Positions 31,656 through 41,620 of a stretch of DNA of 64,000 nt are shown in pieces. Below the pieces are notes generated by a model, which saw only the letters and a program-made list of their open reading frames with translations, was not told the origin of the DNA and did not search any database. The translations under genes were made by a program, and so were the position numbers. Position 1 is the stretch's first letter; each line of letters begins with the position of its first letter. Source of the DNA: Pelagophyceae sp. CCMP2097 (lineage: Eukaryota > Sar > Pelagophyceae); the NCBI GenBank assembly GCA_026770575.1, contig MU657191.1:134569-198568 (forward strand), given 5' to 3'.

Positions 31656-33149
31656 CAAGGGGGTGGCGAAAAAACAGTGGGCCGCAACATGACACATTGA
31701 CGTTCACCTCAAAAATCTAGTTAGTTAGCTCCCAACGGTCATTAAACGGACATTAAAGGAGCCCATAAACGGCCCGGATGGAGCCATAACCTCTCGCCAG
31801 GCCCTGGCTTGCGCTGCGTTGCGATGAAGCCCCGCGGCGCGGCCATGTCGAAGCCCGATTGGGCCAATGTCGCCGAGAGCGCCAAGGCGTCGAAGTCCGA
31901 CTGGGCCCACCGGACTCGCGGCCCGGGCTCATTCCAGTACACCGTCAAGGGCTACCTGGCCGCCGACGCGCGCTTCTGCGACGACGAGGTCACGGTGACG
32001 ATCACGGTCTCCGACGACGGCGCCACGCGCTGCTCCGAGCCGGGCTGCAAGGCGCCGGACTTTGGAAAGTCGCCGGTCGCGCGATCCGAGTTCGCCACGT
32101 TCAAGCACACCGTCGCGCACCACGCGCCCGGCACGGCCACGATCGGCGTCGGCCCGAGCGGCGACAGCCGTCGCCTCAAGCAGACCACGCTGGGCGGCGC
32201 CTTTAGCGCCACGGCCGAGGAGGTCAAGAAGCAGCGCCTCGCTGCGCGCGACGCGCGGATGCAGTCCGTTTTGGAACGCTCACAAGCGCCGCCGGCGAGC
32301 GCGCCGGCGCCGGTGCCGCCGCCGGCCGAGCACGGCGTGGCTCCGGCCATGGTGCCGACGTGGCTCTCCAAGGTCGTCGCCAACGCCAAAGCGGGGCGCG
32401 GGGGCGAGGTCGTGTCGTGCGGCGGCATCCCACTCGCCCTGCCCGAGGCGGCCGTCCTCCACTTCCCGTTCTCCATCGCGTCGGCGGTGCCGGGCTTGGG
32501 CGGTGTGCTGTACTTTGACGCCAACATGGGGGTCATGCGGGCGTCAAGATGCGACATGCACTGGTTCGTTGAGGACGTCAACGTCGACCTGCCTGGCTTC
32601 ACGTGCGGACGAACCACCTCATTCAGTGCCCCGAGTGCCCGTCGAAGCCGATGCTGCGGTACTTCTGGAAGTACCGGCGCATGCGGGCGCACTGGGAAGC
32701 CTCGCATCCTTCGATCACGATGCCCGCGTCGCTCGTGGCCGACCTTAAGATCACGGACGCCGAGCGCGACGGTCTCCTGAAGTTCAAGACGCCCACTGCC
32801 AAGTCGAAGGCCAAGAAGCGCCGCAGGAACGACGCTGCTGCGGCGCCAGAGAAGGCGGCCAACGTGCGGCGCCAGACGGCAGCGGCCGTTGCCTGGGCCG
32901 CAAACCGGCGCTGAACCGACCGAGCCAGGTGGCAGCGGCCGGCGCCTGCCAGTGGGCCGCCAGCCGGCGCTGAACCAACCGTCGAGGTGGCGGCGGCCGG
33001 CGCCTGAGCCGCCAGACGGCGCTAACCACCGAGACGGGTCCATCGTAAAAAATTCAAATTTTACACCACACAGAAACCTGGGCCAGGAGCCGCAAATCTA
33101 GGTTAGTTAGTGTCATGTTGCGGCCCACTGTTTTTTCGCCACCCCCTTG
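31656..33149. mobile_element. 1.5-kb element with perfect 40-bp terminal inverted repeats and 7-8-bp target duplication (hAT-like)
   Basis: The left terminus 31656-31695 (CAAGGGGGTGGCGAAAAAAC...) is identical over 40 bp to the reverse complement of 33110-33149. Both ends are bounded by the direct repeat CAATCTG (31649-31655 and 33150-33156); an eighth base C can be counted on either side. An 8-bp duplication and a CA(A/G)GGG-type tip are typical of hAT transposons. The interior encodes a zinc-finger protein but no recognisable DDE/hAT transposase core, so the element looks non-autonomous or gene-carrying. It lies between the MYND gene and the ferredoxin gene and may have split their shared upstream region. 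Confidence 0.85.
31854..32914 (+). CDS. Zinc-finger protein carried inside the inverted-repeat element
   Basis: The frame from about 31854 (MSKPDWANVAESAKASKS) contains a finger-like set, CSEPGC...FATFKHTVAHH (C-x4-C...H-x4-H), compatible with a BED-type finger. A Pro/Ala linker and a conserved-looking globular part (GGIPLALPEAAVLHFPFSIA, VLYFDANMGVM, MHWFVEDVNVDLPG) follow. A second finger, HLIQCPECPSK...RMRAHWEASH, lies in a different frame from about 32600 and ends at 32914. A one-base lesion or a tiny intron near 32600 must join the two. BED fingers bind DNA and are common in hAT transposases. The catalytic domain was not recognised. Copies elsewhere in the genome would be needed to decide whether the frame is intact. 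Confidence 0.55.
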
Positions 33150-33610
33150 CAATCTGCATTAATAAAAGCTCCGCGTGTAAATTCGGTCGGGTTGTAGTGC
33201 GTCGTTCGTGGCGTGCGATACAGCGTTGGAAAGGCCTCGTCGAGGCGCATGTTTATATGTAAGAAACTAACCTAACCCCTAACCCTAACCCTAACCCTAA
33301 CCTAAAACCTAACCTGACTTCTAATGGCTCTAACTTCTGCTAAACGTCGATCGAGGCAAAGCGGACGACATATCTCCATCGTAGAATTCAAAACTAAGCA
33401 GCCCAATTATATCAGATATCGCGTCCGTCCCGTGCATCGCCACTCTCAAAGAATCGACAGATTGGGCCGATCTGCAGTTTGTGCATCTCAGATCCCTAAG
33501 GGCCGGGTCTCCGCAGTTGGGCGATTCCGCTGCGGCCCGGCGGGGCGCCGACTCGGACACAAAAGGACAAAGAGCCTGGGTCTTGCTTGCTCGTCGGCCT
33601 CTTCGCGCGA
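33150..33610. other. Gene-free stretch with interstitial telomere-like repeats
   Basis: From 33266 to 33315 there are tandem CCCTAA units (three perfect copies, then variants CCTAA and AACCT), i.e. the TTAGGG-type telomere sequence. The shared upstream module lies at 33455-33500. The rest shows no gene. Confidence 0.75.
33455..33500 (+). promoter_or_regulatory. Upstream module of the ferredoxin gene shared with the MYND gene
   Basis: AGATTGGGCCGATC followed by TCTCAGATCCCTAA sits about 110 bp before the ferredoxin ATG. Its counterpart on the minus strand ends 60 bp before the likely MYND-gene ATG. Same orientation and similar distance suggest a promoter or 5' UTR element. Confidence 0.5.
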
Positions 33611-33611
33611 T

Positions 33612-34094
33612 ATGGCCCTGCGGCGGGGCCTCCCGGGCCGGGCTCTGTGGCGCGGCGCGCGGCGCTTCGGCGGGCCCGCAGCGGCGGTGCGCGTGACGGT
33701 GCGGCTGCCCGAGGGCTCGGAGCTCACCGTTTCTGCGGTCGCGGACCAGACGCTGCTCGAGGCGCTGCAGGGCGCGGACCTTTCAGACGTCTGGCCCGGC
33801 GGGGCGTGCGGAGGCAGCTGCAGTTGCAGCACGTGCCGCGTCGCCGTCGACGCCGCGCCGCAGCCCCTCGAGGCGCCGTCCGAGGGCGAACTTGACATGC
33901 TCGACACCGCGGCGACAGCGCTCTCCATGCAGTGGCCCGACGCCTCGGCAAAGGCGGAAGCGTTCCGATTTGAAACGTCGCGCCTCGCGTGCCAGGTCAC
34001 GCTGCGGCCGGGCGACGACGGCCTCGTCGTCGCGCTCCCGGAAGACGTCTGCAACGTCCTCGAGGTCCCGCTCTGGCTCCGCGGCAGCCGATAG
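33612..34094 (+). CDS. Adrenodoxin-type [2Fe-2S] ferredoxin, mitochondrial
   Basis: Single exon, 160 residues. The first 25 residues (MALRRGLPGRALWRGARRFG) are Arg-rich without acids, a mitochondrial-type presequence. The cluster ligands are GACGGSCSCSTCRV (Cys-x5-Cys-x2-Cys) and the fourth Cys in SRLACQVTL, as in mitochondrial FDX1/FDX2/Yah1. Such ferredoxins carry electrons from ferredoxin reductase to iron-sulfur cluster assembly. An extra Cys lies inside the binding loop. The frame is open upstream to 33324, but that segment includes the shared upstream module, so the start at 33612 is preferred. It converges with the RRM-repeat gene (39 bp between stops). Confidence 0.88.
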   Translation: MALRRGLPGRALWRGARRFGGPAAAVRVTVRLPEGSELTVSAVADQTLLEALQGADLSDVWPGGACGGSCSCSTCRVAVDAAPQPLEAPSEGELDMLDTAATALSMQWPDASAKAEAFRFETSRLACQVTLRPGDDGLVVALPEDVCNVLEVPLWLRGSR

Positions 34095-34132
34095 CGCGCC
34101 GCCTCGTAATCTTTCAAGGGTTTGAGACAAGT

Positions 34133-36351
34133 TTAGCTCGTCGGCGCGGCGAGCCGGAGGGCCTCGAAGAGTCTGGGGGCGTCGACCTTTGCGATCGTAA
34201 AGGCGTGGGCCATGTTGGCGACGTCCTTCGCCTTGAATTTTTTCATCTTCGCCGGAGCGTCCTCCGCGACGGCCTCGAACATCGCCGGCGCGGAGGCGCC
34301 CGCCTCGGCAAAGGACCAGACGATGATGGCGAGCTCTTGGGCCGTGAACCGCGCGACCTTGCGCGCGGCCTCGTCGGCGATGGCCTCGTAGAGGTGGGGC
34401 GCCGCGATTTTCGCGTTGCAAAAGGTCCAGGCGATGTTGGCCAAGTGGAGCGGGCTGAACGTGCTGGCTCGGCTTTCGACCTTTGCCGCTATGACTTGGA
34501 AGAGGTCCGGCGCGGAGAAGGCCGCCTTTGAAAAGGCCCAGGCGATGTTGGTCACCTCTTGGGGCTTGAACTCGGACATCTTCGCAGTCGCTTCCACCGC
34601 AACGGCTTCAAACAACAAAGGCGCTTCCACGCCCGCCTTTGCAAAGGCCCACGCCGTGTTGGCGAGCTCCTGCGCGTTGAACGTGTGGACCTTGCGCGGG
34701 GCGTCTTGGGCGATTGCAAAGAAGAGGGGCCGGTGCGCCTCGGCGGCGCCCGCGGCGGCATAGGACCAGACCATGTTGGCTATATCTTGAGCGTTGAACC
34801 CGGCCACCTTCCTAGGTGCTTCCGCGGCGACGGCCGCAAACAGCTCGGGCGCTTCCACGCCCGCAGACGCGTAGGCCCAGACCGTATTCGCGAGGTTTTG
34901 CGCCGTAAACGTGCGCACCTTCTTGGCCGACTCCGCCGCCACCGCTTCGAACAATAAAGGCGCTTCGACGCCCGCCGTGGAGAAGCCCCAGATGGTGTTT
35001 GCGAGGGTCTGGGCGTTGAACGTATGCATCTTCTTGGGCGCCTCTAAAGCAATGGCTGCAAACAATGAAGGCGCCGGGACTGCGGCCTTTGCAAATGCCC
35101 AGACGACGTTTGCGAAGTTCTGCGCGTTAAAGGTCCGGAGCTGCTTCCTCGCCTCCCATGAGACGGCGTCGAAGAGGTGCGGCGCCTCGACGCCAGCCTT
35201 AGCAAAGGCCCAAACAATGTTCGACATGTTCTGCGCCGTAAATGCAGTCATCTTCTCCACCGCTTCGTCCGCCACGGCGGCGAAGAGGTAGGGCGCGTGG
35301 ACGCCCGCAGTCGCATAAGCCCAGACGACGTTCCCAAGGTTCTGCGCCAGAAACGTCTCCATCTTGGCGACAGCCTCCTCGGCGATCAAGCGGAAGAGCT
35401 GCGGCGCCGGCACGCCGCGCTTCGCAAAGGCCCAGACCGTGTTCGAGAGGTCCTGCGCGTTGAACATGGCCATCTTCGGCACAGCGTCGGCGGCGACGGC
35501 GTTGAAGAGCCAGGGCGCGTCGGCGCCAATCTTCGCAATGCCCCAGCACACGGTAGTCAGGCCCTGTGGCCGCCAATTTATAGACTCGTCCGCAATGCAC
35601 CTCGCGCACTGCTCCGTCAGCTGCCGCAGCAGCGGCGCCGAGGACGTGGAGTACGACTCGTGATGCGCGCCGAGGCGGTGGTGCGCTGTCGCGAGGTTTA
35701 TACTGTCAAACCTGCGTTCGGGGCCACTTTCAAAAAAAGTTCGCGGGCGACGGCTGCATGGCGCCTCTGCTGCTCACTGGCGCCGCCTCGTCACGCCTCA
35801 CTCCGACGGCCGGGACGCGGCGTCTCACACGCCGGCTTCCGTCTCGAAGACGGCGAGGACCTGGGCGGTGGTCCTGCAGAGCATGAGCTGGTCGTTGATG
35901 GTCATGGAGCGGGCCTTCAACTCCTCTGGGTCGAGGAGGACAGGGCGGTTCGAGGCCTTCTTGTCCTGGGAGACCTCTACGGAGAGGCGGCGGCCCTCGA
36001 AGGATGATCCGTCCATCTTCGAGCGGATTCGCTCCGACTCGGCCTTGTACACGGTGACAAAGGCGAAGCCCCGGCAGCGGCCCGTCACGTGGTCCGCCGG
36101 CACGCGCAAGAAGAGCACCTCGCCCCATTTCTTGAACCTATTCTGTCCTTGCCTTTGATTGAACGCAAGAGTGGGACGCACGCCGCGATGACGTTGGCCT
36201 CGGTGGCTTCCCAGGGGAGGTTCTGGACGAAGAGCTTTAACTGCCCTTGGAAGGCCACCTCGCGCACTTGCAGCCGCCCCAAGCGGCCGCCCTGCGGCAG
36301 CGGCGTCGACCACGCCTTCTTCATTTCCCGCCAAAGGGACGCCAAGACCAC
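34133..36351 (-). CDS. RRM domain fused to about fourteen 37-residue helical repeats (OPR/HPR-like)
   Basis: Three exons. Exon 1 (36182-36351) ends in the RRM RNP2 strand KLFVQNLPWEATEA. A 44-nt intron (36138-36181) leads to exon 2 with WGEVLFLRVPADHVTG and RNP1 GRCRGFAFVTVY. A 117-nt intron (35712-35828) joins VLAVFETEAG in frame to VFDSINLATAHHRLG and then to a run of repeats like FNAQELANTAWAFAKAGVEA, each 37 residues, to the stop at 34133. The repeats resemble the octo-/heptatricopeptide RNA-binding families that act on organelle transcripts in algae and apicomplexans. The protein would recognise RNA with both modules. No obvious targeting peptide was seen. Without the second splice the RRM frame would stop two codons later. 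Confidence 0.75.
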
Positions 36352-36584
36352 GGCCGAGGGGCGCGAGCGCGACGAGCCCCGGTGCGAGGCCCGAAGGTCG
36401 CTGAAATGGCTGAAAAGGTTTGGGTTTTAACGTAGAAACCCGTCACGGTCACGGTGGCTTCCAAAAGTTTCGTTTGCGCTCGAAGCGTCGTTGGCGGCGC
36501 TGGGGCCGCGGCTCGGAGCGGCTTTCTTCCTCGCGGGACGGCCCGCCCTCTGGGGTTCGTCCGAGCCGTCATCGGATTTGTGAA

Positions 36585-39500
36585 ATGGACGGCGGCGACG
36601 CGGAGGTGGAGCGAGTGCGTCGCGCTTGGGACCGGCGCGAGGGCGCGCTGCCGTGCACCGAGGCCGACGCCGCCGTCGTCGCCGTCTTCGAGCAGTTCTG
36701 GATGGCGCACGCGGCGCTCCTCCGCGACGCGAAAGCGCGCGGCGTCTGCGGCGAGATTTCGGTGGACTACGTCACGCTGCGAGACCTCATCCAGCGCTGT
36801 GTCTACGACTTTGAGGCGAGGGCCGCGCCGACGGGGGGACGCGCGCGACTGCAGATCGTCCGTGGGACGTGATTCAGCGGAGTTTCACACTGAATCTCAC
36901 GGAGTTTCACAGGAGACACTCTTCGCGCAACCGGCTCGCGTCCTCATGCAGCTCGGCGTCGCGGCCGACCTCGCGACGGAATGCGCCGCCGACGTCGAGG
37001 GCGACAGCGAACGCCGCCGCGCGCCCAGAGTCGAAGCGCCGCCGACGCGCCTCGGGTCCGTCCCTTCGCCTGGATCGCGCCCCGACCCGGCGCCCACGGC
37101 GACGAACCAGGCTCGACCGCGTCTGCCCGGAGATGGCGCTGTCGCAGCTGCGCTCCGCCACCGTCGGCCGTCTCGTCAGCGTGCGTGGTTTGCGGCGGAA
37201 ACCCACTCGTGTGCCCCACTGATCCCGACAACGCAGGTCCGAGCGACGGTGACGCGCGTCGGCGCCATCCGGCCGCTCGTGCGCTCGGTGCGCCTTGCCG
37301 GAGATCCTTTGGGCGCCGACGGGTACTTGAGGGGGTCGCGTAGGCGTGCTTCTCGTGTGCCAAGTGCGGCGCGGGCGCCGACGACGACTCTCTGCGCGCG
37401 CGCTTCGAGGACGGCAAGTACGACCCGCCGAGCCGGTGCAGCGGCGACTCGTGCAAGGCGCGGAGATTTGACCTCATCCGCGAAACGGCGCGGACAGTGG
37501 ACTTTCAGAAGATTCGGATCCAACAGCAGTTCGACGACGCTCCGGCCGAGGACGCCGCCGCAGCAAAGGCCAACGCCAACGACGACGCCGGTACGCCTCT
37601 GCGCAAACGCGTCGACCGGGGGCGCTTGCGACAGCCGCCGCAGGCCGCGTGCCCCGGTCGCTGGACGTCGAAATGGTCGGCGCCTCGCTCGTCGACCGCT
37701 GCGTGCCCGGCGACATCGTCGTCGTCAGCGGCATCGTCAAGTCCATCCAGTCCGACGTGGCCTCGGGTGCGTCGAGGCGGGGCTGCCTTTGCCGCGAAGA
37801 CGTGCCGCCGCGAAGACGTACCGCCGCAACTGTCGACCGCGAGGACCGCAGGCCGGCACGACAAGCGGGCGCTGTCGCGGTCCGTCTTCGTGCTGTACCT
37901 CGAGGCGGTGTCGGTGGTCAATTTGACGCGGACGCAGGACGCGGACGCCGACTGCGGCGCCGACGGCGGCGCGGACCGGCCGTCGTCGCGCGAGTTGGCG
38001 CGCATGCAGGCCATCGCCGCCGACGAGGACCCGGTGGCATTAGTTGTCGCCTCGCTCTGTCCGTCCATCTACGGCCACGAACTCGTCAAGCTGAGCCTCT
38101 TGCTGGGCCTCTTCGGCGGCTCGTCTAGAGACGACGCGTCCTTCGAGGCCAAGTCTTTGGAGCACGCGGCGACGGCGCACCAGCACGACGGCCGCAGCGC
38201 CGCTCCCAGCCGGGCCGCGCGCGGCGAAGCGGCCGTCGCGGCGCCGGCGAGCACGCGCGACCACGTCTCCGTGCGCTCAAGCTCCCACGTCCTCATAGTC
38301 GGCGACCCCGGTGCGTCGATGATCCGCATCGTCGGCGGTCGACGCTTCCCGCGCAGGCCTGGGCAAGTCGCAGATGCTGCGCGCGGCCGCGGCGGTGGCG
38401 CCGCGGGCCGTCTACGTCTGCGGCAACACAACCACCGCGACGGGCCTGACGGTGTCCGTGTCGCGCGACGGCGGCGAGCGCGGCGCGTCGGCGCTCGAGG
38501 CTGGGGCGCTCGTGCTCGCGGACCGCGGGGCCTGCCTCATCGACGAGTTTGACAAGATGGACCCCGGCCAGCACGCGGGCCTCCTCGAGGCCATGGAGCA
38601 GCAGCAGATCTCTATCGCCAAGGCCGGCGTCGTCGCGAGCCTGAGCGCGCGCGCCGCCGTCCTCGCGGCGGCGAACCCCGTGGGGGGGCAGTACGACCGG
38701 TCGAAGACGGTGTCCGAGAATTTGAAGCTCTCGCAGCCGCTCCTCTCCAGATTCGACCTCGTCTTCATCCTCGTCGACGACGCCGACGACTCGCACGACA
38801 CACTGCTCTCCAGACATGTGATCCGAATGCACTCTTCGAGGTCGACGAACCACGAGGCGGCGCAAAGGCGAGACGGCGGCCGCGGCGGAGAGGGCGCCGA
38901 CGGCGACGGCGAGGGTCAAGGCGCGGGCGCGACGCAGGACCGCGGCCTCAGCGCGGTGCGGTGCCCGCTCGAGGCGCGGCTCCGGCGCGGCGGCGCAAAT
39001 TGCGGCGAGCCCGTGCCGCGCGGCCTACTGCGCAAGTATGTGGCGCACGCCCGGCGCACGTGCCGGCCGCAACTTTCCACCGAGGCGGCGCGGCTGCTGC
39101 AGGAGACGTACCTGGAGATGCGGCGCGCGGCGGCGGCGGCGCCGCGCGCGGCTATGCCCATCACCATGCGCCAATTGGAGTCCCTTGTCCGCCTTGCCCA
39201 GGCCCGTGCCAAGCTCGAACTCCGGCACGTCGTCACCGCCCAGGACGCGCGCGACGTCGTCGAGCTCCTCAAGGCTTCCGTCGCCGACGCCTGCAAGACG
39301 GCCACGGGCGCGCCCGACTACTCCAGAGCCGCGTCGGGCATGTCCGCCGCAAAGCACCTGCGCGCCCTCGCAAAAACCCGCGCCGGAAGCGAACCCGGAC
39401 CGCCGGGGACATGCCTCGGGTCCCTCTGGAGCGCGCGCCGCGACGCCGTCTTAGGTGGAGGCGCTGCACGTCGAGGCTGACCGAAAGCGCGACCCGTGGT

Positions 39501-39826
39501 TCTCTATCCACGACGTCGAGCACACGGCCATCTCCGCAAGGCTCACGTCGAACCGCAACACGCGCGACGTCCTGGACATGCTCCGCGAACAGAACTACCT
39601 CCTCTACCAGCCGCACCTCAATAAAGAGGCACCGTACCGTGCGTGCAAAAGGCCGTTTCGACGCCAGAGGGGACGCGCCGTCGAGGTCCGCCGCCTCGTC
39701 AGCGTCCACCGGGCCTGTATCGCGGCGCGACTAGGCCTCGCGAGCAGCAAGTACGCCTCGCAGACCGCGACGCAGGCCTCTACCCGAACGCAGGCCTCGA
39801 ACCGAACGCAAGCCACGAACCGCTGA
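36585..39826 (+). CDS. MCM8: MCM8, minichromosome-maintenance-family AAA+ helicase
   Basis: Many small exons from MDGGDAEVERVRRAW. Spliced N-terminal parts show SQLRSATVGRLVSVRATVTR, a zinc finger (ACFSCAKCGAG...RCSGDSCK) and GRVPRSLDVEMV...VPGDIVVVSGIV. The AAA+ core has Walker A GDPGLGKSQML split by an intron at about 38311-38357. Next are VYVCGNTTTATGLTVSVSRD and Walker B LIDEFDKMD, then LEAMEQQQISIAKAGVV. The Arg finger is LSRFDLVFIL. These diagnostic strings fit MCM8 rather than MCM2-7. A C-terminal winged-helix exon begins at 39455 (FSIHDVEHTAISARL). MCM8 acts with MCM9 in homologous recombination and crosslink repair. The extreme C-terminus has TQAS-type repeats and its end is uncertain. 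Confidence 0.9.
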
Positions 39827-40106
39827 TCCCATCGTCCGAACCGACGTGCGACTGTGGACCGCGCGCGTCGATGGGCGGCTACGAGGCTCCGTGTGAATAG
39901 AATCTTTTGTGAACTGTGAATCCAACTAGGGACCCTCGGCCTCCAACGACGGTCCGCGCTTGTGTTCAAAGAGCTGGCAGTATGTTACCCCCCAGGAGCT
40001 GAGCACCTTGTAGAGCGCGGCTATCTCCTTCGGTCGGCGTTTGCGGCGGGCGTTTGCCGCCGGCATCTGCCGCGGCGGCGCGCTCGCACGGCGCCCCGCC
40101 GCGCGG
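39827..40106. other. Convergent intergenic stretch
   Basis: About 280 bases between the MCM8 and TBCC stop codons, with no recognised feature. Confidence 0.4.
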
Positions 40107-41386
40107 CTACGCGGCGCCGGCGTCGGCGGGCGCCGGCAGGAGCGCGCAGCCGACGTCTGCCGCGGTCTGCTTGGCGTTTTCGCGCGGCTCAAGGGCGTAG
40201 TCTTCGCGCGGGAGCAGGGCCCAGTGCGGCGACTGGGCTGCCTTGAGCCACTTAAAGTCCTTGACGTCGCGCCACGCCGCGGTGGAAACGACGTCCAGCG
40301 ACGGCGTCCAGGCCGTCGAGTACGCGGCGAAGCGGAGGCCGCAGCAGTCCTCGACGATGGGGCCCGACGACACGGCGACGTAAAAGTCGGTATCGTACGT
40401 GTCGTGGATGCGGAGCTGCCGCGCCGCCAGCCGCAGCCGGCACCCGACGACGTCGACGACGAACGCAGGGCCTGCCCGAGGTGTGCACGCGCCGCGACAA
40501 GGGCGGGGCCCGAGGGAAAACGCGAGCGCCTCGGACGCACCGGTGACCCTGCCTGCGTAGACCTCGCAGTTGCGCACGTTCTTCAGCCGCAGCGCGCCGA
40601 GGACGCCCGGGGCGAAAACGACGCAGTCCTCGAGGTCCGCGAGGTGCAGCTCCGAGTCTACGGCGCAGAGTCGAGGCGCGCCGCGGGAGGGCGCGCGCCA
40701 CGAGGGCTCACCTGGCGAGTCGGCGTTCCAGACGAGGACCTTGCCCTTTTCGCCGAAGAAGCCCTGGTGCGTCTGCATCGCCTCTTGCTCGTCCCTCGCC
40801 GGGGCGGCCTTGGCCTTCTCCGCCGCCGCCTTTGCCATCGCCGCAGCGTCCTCCTCCGGTGGCGGCTCCGCCGCGACGTTTTCCCGCGCGCGGAAGCCAA
40901 ACTTTTTCCGAGGCGCGATCTTCTTGCGCACCTGCGGCCGCCGAGTGCGCGCGCGGCCGCGCTCTCTGCGGGACGCACCGCCGCGAGGAGGTCGCCGAGC
41001 TCTTTGGCCTCGCGGATGGCCCGCTTCGAGTCAAACGCGGGCAGCCAGCCAGAGGCCTTGGCAGCGCGCGCGCCGAGCGCCTTGACGCGCGCCTCGTACG
41101 CCTGAAAACGGGCGCGTCGGCGGCCGCGCGCGCCGCGGGCCGCAAAGGCCGACGTGCCTCGAGGGCGTCCGGGGACTTGATGCCTTGGCCACCTTCTTTG
41201 ATCGCATCGCGCTCGTCGCCCCACGACGCCCAGAAGTCGCCCTGTCGCATACGCGTCCTAGACGGCCGGAGCGGCGGAGGAGCGCACCGGCGACTCGTCT
41301 TCTATCACGGCGGCCTGCCGCCGCTCCGTCCACTTCTTCTGCAACGCCTCGTGCCGCACAGAGCTCGCGCTCGCAAAGTCCGCCAT
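40107..41386 (-). CDS. TBCC: Tubulin-binding cofactor C
   Basis: The start MADFASASSVRHEALQKKW is at 41386. Two or three introns lie between 41280 and 40930. An N-terminal helical domain reads FQAYEARVKALGARAAKASG and AIREAKELGDLLAAV, like the spectrin-like TBCC N-domain. The C-terminal exon (to 40107) has the beta-helix C-CAP/cofactor-C domain: LRLKNVRNCEVYAG and VGCRLRLAARQLRIHDTYD, with the catalytic Arg of the QLRIH motif, then VSSGPIVEDCCGLRFA. TBCC is the GTPase-activating factor that releases newly folded alpha/beta-tubulin from the cofactor D/E complex. The ends of the middle exon are uncertain. Confidence 0.85.
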
Positions 41387-41620
41387 GACGACGCCGGCGC
41401 GCAGGCGACGCGGAAAGGCGATGCGGCGGCGGCCGGCGTCGCGACGGCCCAACCGAATAAAATGCGGTCGCTAAACCGGGGTTCGGCGAGCGCGACAACC
41501 TCCCCGGCCAAGCCCGACGGCCCGGGGGGCCCTTGACAAGCACTGGCCGGTGCAGCTTCGAAGAGCAGGACACGCGCACGTAGGTATGGCTCTCCCGCGG
41601 GTTGGAAACTTATTGATCTG

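Noticed and set aside
31653..33153. 3-bp target duplication (ATC) implying a PIF/Harbinger or CACTA element
   Set aside because: The direct repeat extends to CAATCTG (7-8 bp) abutting the inverted termini, which fits hAT better; no CACTA tip.
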